DNA of 38,567 bases from Rhodospirillales bacterium. Lineage in GTDB: Bacteria; Pseudomonadota; Alphaproteobacteria; Rhodospirillales; JASLLZ01. This document shows, piece by piece, positions 34,575-38,567 of the stretch; within the stretch, counting starts at the first letter, position 1, and every line of letters starts with the position of its first letter. The position numbers were made by a program, and so were the translations under genes. The notes below the pieces were generated by a model, which saw nothing but the letters and a program-made list of their open reading frames with translations, was not told where the DNA came from and ran no database searches. The stretch spans positions 1 through 38,567 of the forward strand of contig JASLLZ010000017.1 of NCBI GenBank assembly GCA_030746775.1, read 5' to 3'.

Positions 34575-35048
34575 GTGAAACTGAGCACGAAGGGGCGTTA
34601 CGCGGTGATGGCCATGGCCGATCTGGCTAGCCACGGTTCCGGCAAACCGGTCTCCCTGGCCGGGATCGCCGAGCGGCAGGGCATCTCCCTTTCCTATCTC
34701 GAACAGTTATTCGGCAAGCTGCGCAAGGGGGGGTTGGTGAAAAGCGTGCGCGGACCGGGGGGCGGTTACCTGCTGTCCCATGCCGCCGACCAGACACGGA
34801 TATCCGACATTATCTTGGCCGTCGACGAACCCATCAAGGCGACCCGGTGCCAACCGGGCTCTCCCTTCGGGTGCCGTATCGACAAAGGCCGCTGTCTGAC
34901 CCATGATCTGTGGGAAGAGTTGGGTAACCAAATTTATTTGTTCCTCAGCTCGGTGACCCTGGACGACGTCTGTCGACGCCGGGTGCTGGGAACCAGCGGA
35001 TTGATGCTTGGTGCCATTGACCGCCGGCAGGTTGCCTCCGCCCCGTAA
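34575..35048 (+). CDS. iscR: Rrf2 family Fe-S regulator, IscR type
   Basis: The 157-residue protein has the Rrf2 winged helix ('KLSTKGRYAVMAMADLA', 'LAGIAERQGISLSYLEQLF', 'GLVKSVRGPGGGYLL') and the 2Fe-2S ligands of IscR: three Cys and a His ('TRCQPGSPFGC', 'KGRCLTHDLW'). IscR senses the cell's Fe-S supply and represses or activates Fe-S genes. The ligand spacing is C-x7-C-x6-C-x2-H, longer than C-x5-C-x5-C-x2-H in E. coli. GTG 34575 follows GGAG and begins exactly at the family's MKLSTKGRYA-type start. It leads the operon with the cysteine desulfurases and probably regulates it. Confidence 0.92.
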   Translation: MKLSTKGRYAVMAMADLASHGSGKPVSLAGIAERQGISLSYLEQLFGKLRKGGLVKSVRGPGGGYLLSHAADQTRISDIILAVDEPIKATRCQPGSPFGCRIDKGRCLTHDLWEELGNQIYLFLSSVTLDDVCRRRVLGTSGLMLGAIDRRQVASAP

Positions 35049-35066
35049 TTCGGGAATTATCAGGCC

Positions 35067-36206
35067 GTGAACGGCGCCGTCTATCTTGACCACAACGCAA
35101 CCGCCCCGGTCAGGCCGGAGGCGATCAAGGCCGTGACGCGGACCCTGTCCATGGTCGGAAACCCGTCGTCGGTGCATGGCTTTGGCCGTGCCGCCCACCG
35201 CCTGATGGACGACGCCCGCGAGCAGGTTGCCGCCCTTGCCGGCGCGGCGCCCGAGGATGTGGTGTTCACCGGAGGCGGCAGCGAGGCCAACAACCTGGCG
35301 ATCGGCGGCTGCGGCCGCCGGCGGATCGTGGTATCGGCGGTCGAGCACCCATCCATTCTCAACGCCGATGCCGCCCCAGAGGTCGTACCCGTCGACGGCG
35401 ACGGCGTCATCGACCTGGATGACCTGGATTCGCGACTCGCCCGAGAGGGCGCCCCGGCCTTGGTCTCGGTCATGTTGGCCAACAACGAGACCGGAACCAT
35501 CCAGCCGGTGGCCGATGTCGTCGAGGCGGCGCGCCGCCATGGTGCCCTGGTCCACTGCGACGCCGCGCAGGCGCCGGGCAAGATGGCCTGTTCGTTCTCC
35601 GGGCTTGGCGTCGACATGCTGACGCTTTCGGCTCACAAGATGGGCGGGCCACAGGGCATTGGCGCGCTGATCGTCGGCGCGGCAGTGGCGCTGAAGGCTG
35701 TGACGCGAGGGGGCGGTCAGGAACGCGGTCGTCGCGCCGGAACCGAATCGGTGCCCCTGATTGCCGGCTTTGGGGCCGCCGCCCGTGCTGTCGGCGGCGG
35801 CGAAGAGAGCCAGCGTCTGGCCCGGCTTCGTGACGGTTTGGAGGCAAGGCTGAGCCGATTGACACCGCCGCCCGTGCTCGTGGGCCGGGGCGCGCCGCGC
35901 CTGCCCAACACGTCGTGCATTGCCATGCCGGGGGTGGCCAGCGAGACCCAGGTCATGGCACTCGATCTTGCCGGCGTCGCGGTCAGTGCCGGCGCGGCCT
36001 GTTCGTCGGGCAAGGTGCGGCCCAGTCACGTGCTGCGCGCCATGGGCTTGGGCGAATCCGTGGCGGGAAGCGCCATCCGCGTCAGCCTGGGATGGACCAC
36101 CACCGAGGCCGACGTGGAGCGCTTCGTCGCGGCCTGGGCCGGGATCGACAAACGCCTGGGTAACGGCGGGGAACGCCGGGTTCTTGTCGCGCCGGCGAAA
36201 GCGTGA
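35067..36206 (+). CDS. cysteine desulfurase, NifS/IscS-like (first copy)
   Basis: This 379-residue PLP enzyme takes sulfur from cysteine. It has 'VYLDHNATAPVRPEA' at the start, 'GGGSEANNLAIGG' for cofactor contacts, the PLP lysine Lys191 in 'LSAHKMGGPQGIG', and the catalytic Cys312 in 'AGAACSSGKVRPSHVLRAMG'. It starts with GTG 18 bases after iscR. It is distinct from the second copy 39 bases downstream, which is closer to IscS in its Cys loop. Two desulfurases in one operon suggest a division of labour, for instance Fe-S assembly against sulfur transfer to thiamine, tRNA or molybdopterin. Confidence 0.92.
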   Translation: MNGAVYLDHNATAPVRPEAIKAVTRTLSMVGNPSSVHGFGRAAHRLMDDAREQVAALAGAAPEDVVFTGGGSEANNLAIGGCGRRRIVVSAVEHPSILNADAAPEVVPVDGDGVIDLDDLDSRLAREGAPALVSVMLANNETGTIQPVADVVEAARRHGALVHCDAAQAPGKMACSFSGLGVDMLTLSAHKMGGPQGIGALIVGAAVALKAVTRGGGQERGRRAGTESVPLIAGFGAAARAVGGGEESQRLARLRDGLEARLSRLTPPPVLVGRGAPRLPNTSCIAMPGVASETQVMALDLAGVAVSAGAACSSGKVRPSHVLRAMGLGESVAGSAIRVSLGWTTTEADVERFVAAWAGIDKRLGNGGERRVLVAPAKA

Positions 36207-36245
36207 GACAACGGAACCGGTAACCTTCGAGACAAGGCAAGACCC

Positions 36246-37430
36246 ATGAACACGTGGACTCCGGATTCCCCGGTCTATCTGGATTATCAGGCAACGACGC
36301 CGACCGATCGCCGGGTTGTCGAGGCGATGCTTCCCTTTTTCAACGAAAAGTTCGGCAATCCCCATTCCGACAGCCATGCCTTTGGCTGGCAGGCCGAGGC
36401 GGGAGTGGAAGAGGCGCGGGCCAAGGTGGCCGACCTGATCGGGGCCGAGACGCGCGAGATCGTCTTCACCTCGGGCGCCACCGAATCCAATAACCTGGCT
36501 CTCAAGGGGGTGGCCGATTTCCACCGCCAACGCCGCAACCACGTCGTCACCTGCCTCACCGAGCACAAATGCGTGTTGGAGGCGGCCCACCGCCTGGAGG
36601 GTCAAGGAATCGACGTTACCTATCTGCCGGTCGGCGGCGATGGCCTGATCGATCTGGAACAGGTGAGCAACGCGCTCGGCGACAAGACGGCGCTGGTCTC
36701 CATCATGGCCGTCAACAACGAAATCGGCGTCATCCAGCCGCTGGCCGAGATCGGCGCCCTGTGCCGCGATCGGGGCGTCTATTTCCACACCGACGCGGCC
36801 CAGGCGGTGGGCAAGATCCCCCTTGACGTCAATGCCATGTCGATCGACCTGATGAGCATTTCCGGGCACAAAGTCTATGGGCCGATGGGCGTCGGCGTGC
36901 TTTACGTGCGCCGCCGCCCAAGGGTGCGCCTGACCGCCCAAATCGACGGCGGCGGGCAGGAGCGCGGCATGCGCTCGGGTACCCTGGCGCCGCCGCTCTG
37001 CGTCGGCCTGGGCGAGGCCTGCGCCATCGCCGGGCGCGAGATGAAGGACGAGGCCGAGCGCCTCGGCTTGCTGCGCGACCGGCTCCTCGACGGGCTGAGG
37101 AAGCACATCGCCGATGTGACGGTCAACGGTGATATGGAACGCCGCATTCCCGGCAACCTCAACCTGGCCTTCGATCGTATCGACGCCAACGCATTGTTGA
37201 AGAACGCCAAGGACCTGGCAATTTCCACGGGCTCGGCCTGCATGTCGGCCTCGATAGAGCCGTCATATGTGCTGCACGCCCTTGGCCTTGATGACAGCCG
37301 CGCCTTCGCCAGCCTGCGCATCGGGCTCGGCCGTTACACCACCGAAGAAGAGGTGGATTACGCCGTCGGGCGTCTGGTCGAGGAGATCAAGCGCCTCGGC
37401 AAGGCGGCGGCGATTGCCGGCGCCGCGTAG
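36246..37430 (+). CDS. iscS: cysteine desulfurase IscS-like (second copy)
   Basis: The 394-residue protein matches IscS: 'VYLDYQATTPTDRRVVEAML', 'TSGATESNNLALKG', Lys209 in 'SISGHKVYGPMGVG', and the IscS-type mobile loop with Cys332 in 'STGSACMSASIEPSYVLHAL'. It supplies sulfur for Fe-S clusters and probably for other sulfur pathways. It overlaps the ferredoxin start by one base (TAGTG), so the two are translated together. No iscU scaffold follows, unlike the classical isc order. Confidence 0.94.
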   Translation: MNTWTPDSPVYLDYQATTPTDRRVVEAMLPFFNEKFGNPHSDSHAFGWQAEAGVEEARAKVADLIGAETREIVFTSGATESNNLALKGVADFHRQRRNHVVTCLTEHKCVLEAAHRLEGQGIDVTYLPVGGDGLIDLEQVSNALGDKTALVSIMAVNNEIGVIQPLAEIGALCRDRGVYFHTDAAQAVGKIPLDVNAMSIDLMSISGHKVYGPMGVGVLYVRRRPRVRLTAQIDGGGQERGMRSGTLAPPLCVGLGEACAIAGREMKDEAERLGLLRDRLLDGLRKHIADVTVNGDMERRIPGNLNLAFDRIDANALLKNAKDLAISTGSACMSASIEPSYVLHALGLDDSRAFASLRIGLGRYTTEEEVDYAVGRLVEEIKRLGKAAAIAGAA

Positions 37431-37774
37431 TGTCCGGCCGCGTCTTCAAGATGACCTTCGTCGAACCCGACGGCAAGGAGCGAGTGGTCGACGCGCCCGA
37501 CGGCGACACCGTGCTCGACATCGCCCACGCCAACGACATCGACCTGGAGGGCGCCTGCGAGGGCTGCATGGCGTGTTCGACATGCCACGTTATCGTCGAT
37601 CCCCTGTGGCACGGCCGCCTGACCCCAAGCGGCGAGGAGGAAGACGATATCCTGGATATGGCCTTCGGCCTTGCCCGGACCTCGCGCCTGGGCTGTCAGA
37701 TCACCATCACCGAGGAGCTCGATGGATTGGTCGTGCGCCTGCCGGCGGGGGCGCGAAACATGCTGTTGGGTTAA
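37430..37774 (+). CDS. fdx: adrenodoxin-type 2Fe-2S ferredoxin (Isc Fdx)
   Basis: The 114-residue protein carries the cluster ligands Cys43, Cys49, Cys52 and Cys89 in the C-x5-C-x2-C pattern ('GACEGCMACSTCHVIV', then 'TSRLGCQIT'), with an extra Cys46. This is the ferredoxin that gives electrons to cluster assembly on the Isc scaffold. The start is GTG overlapping the stop of iscS. Its presence argues that the operon supports Isc-type assembly even though the scaffold gene is not here. Confidence 0.93.
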   Translation: MSGRVFKMTFVEPDGKERVVDAPDGDTVLDIAHANDIDLEGACEGCMACSTCHVIVDPLWHGRLTPSGEEEDDILDMAFGLARTSRLGCQITITEELDGLVVRLPAGARNMLLG

Positions 37775-37780
37775 GGGGTC

Positions 37781-38485
37781 ATGGCGGACACGCTGTTCGA
37801 CCGTCTGAAGACCGATTGCGCTGAGGAATGGCAGGCCTATACGGAGCACGCTTTCGTCCGCGCCCTGGGCGATGGCACCCTGCCCGAGGCCTGCTTCCGC
37901 CACTACCTGGGCCAGGATTACCTGTTCCTCATCCACTTTGCCCGCGCCTATGCGCTGGCCGCCTACAAGTCCGAAACCCTAGACGACATTCGCCAGGCGG
38001 CACGGGGCCTTGCCGCCATCATCGATATGGAGATGGGGCTCCACGTCGAATTCTGCGCCGCCTGGGGCCTCGACGAGGCTGCCATGCAGGCCCTGCCCGA
38101 AGCCGAGGAAACCATGGCTTACACCCGCTACGTCCTGGAAAAGGGTATGGCCGGCGACTTGCTTGACCTGCACGTGGCGCTGGCGCCGTGCATCGTCGGC
38201 TATGGCGAGATCGGTACCGCCCTGGCCACGGCTCCGGCGGTGCCGCTGGCCGATAATCCCTACCGCGCGTGGATCGAAATGTATGCCGGCGACGATTATC
38301 AGGACGTCGCCCGGTCCGAGGTGGCGGAGCTTGACCGTCTCATGGAACGGCGCGGCGGAGAGGGGCGCCGCGCCTCCCTCGCCACCACCTTCCGCCAAGC
38401 CACCCGCCTCGAGGTGGCGTTCTGGCAAATGGGCTTGACGGCGGCGACGGCTGAGACGGAAAGGAATACACCAACACGACTATAG
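37781..38485 (+). CDS. tenA: TenA family protein (aminopyrimidine aminohydrolase / thiaminase II)
   Basis: TenA hydrolyses damaged thiamine pyrimidines for salvage. The 234-residue helical protein has the active-site Cys137 in 'ALAPCIVGYGEIG', the family's 'HYLGQDYLFLIHFARAYA' segment and the catalytic Glu in 'TRLEVAFWQMG' close to the end. It begins 6 bases after the ferredoxin gene. The last 17 or so residues ('TAATAETERNTPTRL' region) run into sequence that may belong to the adjacent insertion element, so the natural C-terminus could have been changed. Confidence 0.88.
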   Translation: MADTLFDRLKTDCAEEWQAYTEHAFVRALGDGTLPEACFRHYLGQDYLFLIHFARAYALAAYKSETLDDIRQAARGLAAIIDMEMGLHVEFCAAWGLDEAAMQALPEAEETMAYTRYVLEKGMAGDLLDLHVALAPCIVGYGEIGTALATAPAVPLADNPYRAWIEMYAGDDYQDVARSEVAELDRLMERRGGEGRRASLATTFRQATRLEVAFWQMGLTAATAETERNTPTRL

Positions 38486-38491
38486 GGTATA

Positions 38492-38567
38492 CTAGTGGAT
38501 TGACTCCAACGCTTGTTTCCCACGATTGACCTTTTCAATGATCTTGTGGGGATCGGCGGTCCAGACG
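38492..38567 (-). mobile_element. 3' end of an insertion-sequence transposase, probably IS630 family
   Basis: The minus strand reads VWTADPHKIIEKVNRG, then KQALESIH and TAG (stop at 38492-38494), in a frame open to the window edge. This resembles the C-terminus of IS630-type transposases, which often close with a WT.dp..I...v.RG...l..iH-like tail. The element's right end must lie close to 38470-38491, against the 3' end of tenA. The family call rests on 24 residues only. Confidence 0.6.

Noticed and set aside
34438-34578. 46-codon frame ending in an overlap with the iscR start
   Set aside because: Composition is basic and Arg-rich, with no clear ribosome site and no known family; the GTGA overlap alone is not enough to call a leader peptide.
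34707-37106. 799-codon open frame on the minus strand opposite iscR and the desulfurase genes
   Set aside because: It lies wholly antisense to three genes with clear protein families, has low-complexity composition and matches nothing. Long antisense frames are common in GC-rich coding DNA.
1-38567. tRNA, rRNA, CRISPR array or a selenocysteine codon (in-frame TGA) in a recognisable gene
   Set aside because: Reading through the gaps and frames showed none; the only in-frame TGA in a gene is the RF2 frameshift site.

Overview
The window reads as chromosomal DNA of a GC-rich alphaproteobacterium, most like the Rhodospirillales group. This rests on protein character (PleD-like diguanylate cyclase, short response regulators with a 'YxGPDR' tail, GlnE of about 1000 residues, an IscR-led cysteine desulfurase operon) and not on a database search. 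Coding density is high. I saw no rRNA or tRNA gene and no CRISPR array.

Left part (1-14507) is accessory metabolism. A DadA-like FAD oxidoreductase (partial, minus) diverges from a four-gene plus-strand operon: an M19 dipeptidase homologue, an MmgE/PrpD protein, an M20 deacylase homologue and a YcsI/D-glutamate-cyclase-type protein. The M19 and M20 members are both open and well kept, but both lack residues that bind metal or catalyse in their families. Facing this operon is selB, interrupted by one in-frame amber codon, behind an Asp/Glu-racemase-family gene. Next come a translationally coupled PhyH-type dioxygenase and methyltransferase (plus), then a minus-strand molybdenum hydroxylase operon (FAD, 2Fe-2S and molybdopterin subunits) that ends in a MoaD-like sulfur carrier.

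The middle part (14508-24082) is signalling plus cell-wall and translation genes. An Hpt-REC-REC-GGDEF protein is split between two frames at a run of six A. A REC-metallo-beta-lactamase fusion follows, then a protein with a Glu-substituted REC and an unrecognised C-terminal half that holds a strikingly AT-rich stretch. PBP1A and prfB (with the classic programmed +1 frameshift) come next. A second Glu-substituted REC protein lies tail-to-tail with prfB.

The right part (24083-38567) is mostly housekeeping. It holds bcp and glnE (minus), a large AsmA/YhdP-like envelope protein (plus), tyrS divergent from anmK, and an alpha/beta hydrolase. An Fe-S/sulfur operon follows: an IscR-type regulator, two cysteine desulfurases in tandem, an adrenodoxin-type ferredoxin and TenA. 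The scaffold and chaperone genes iscU, hscB and hscA are absent from this operon as far as the window shows. The last bases hold the 3' end of an insertion-sequence transposase that abuts tenA.
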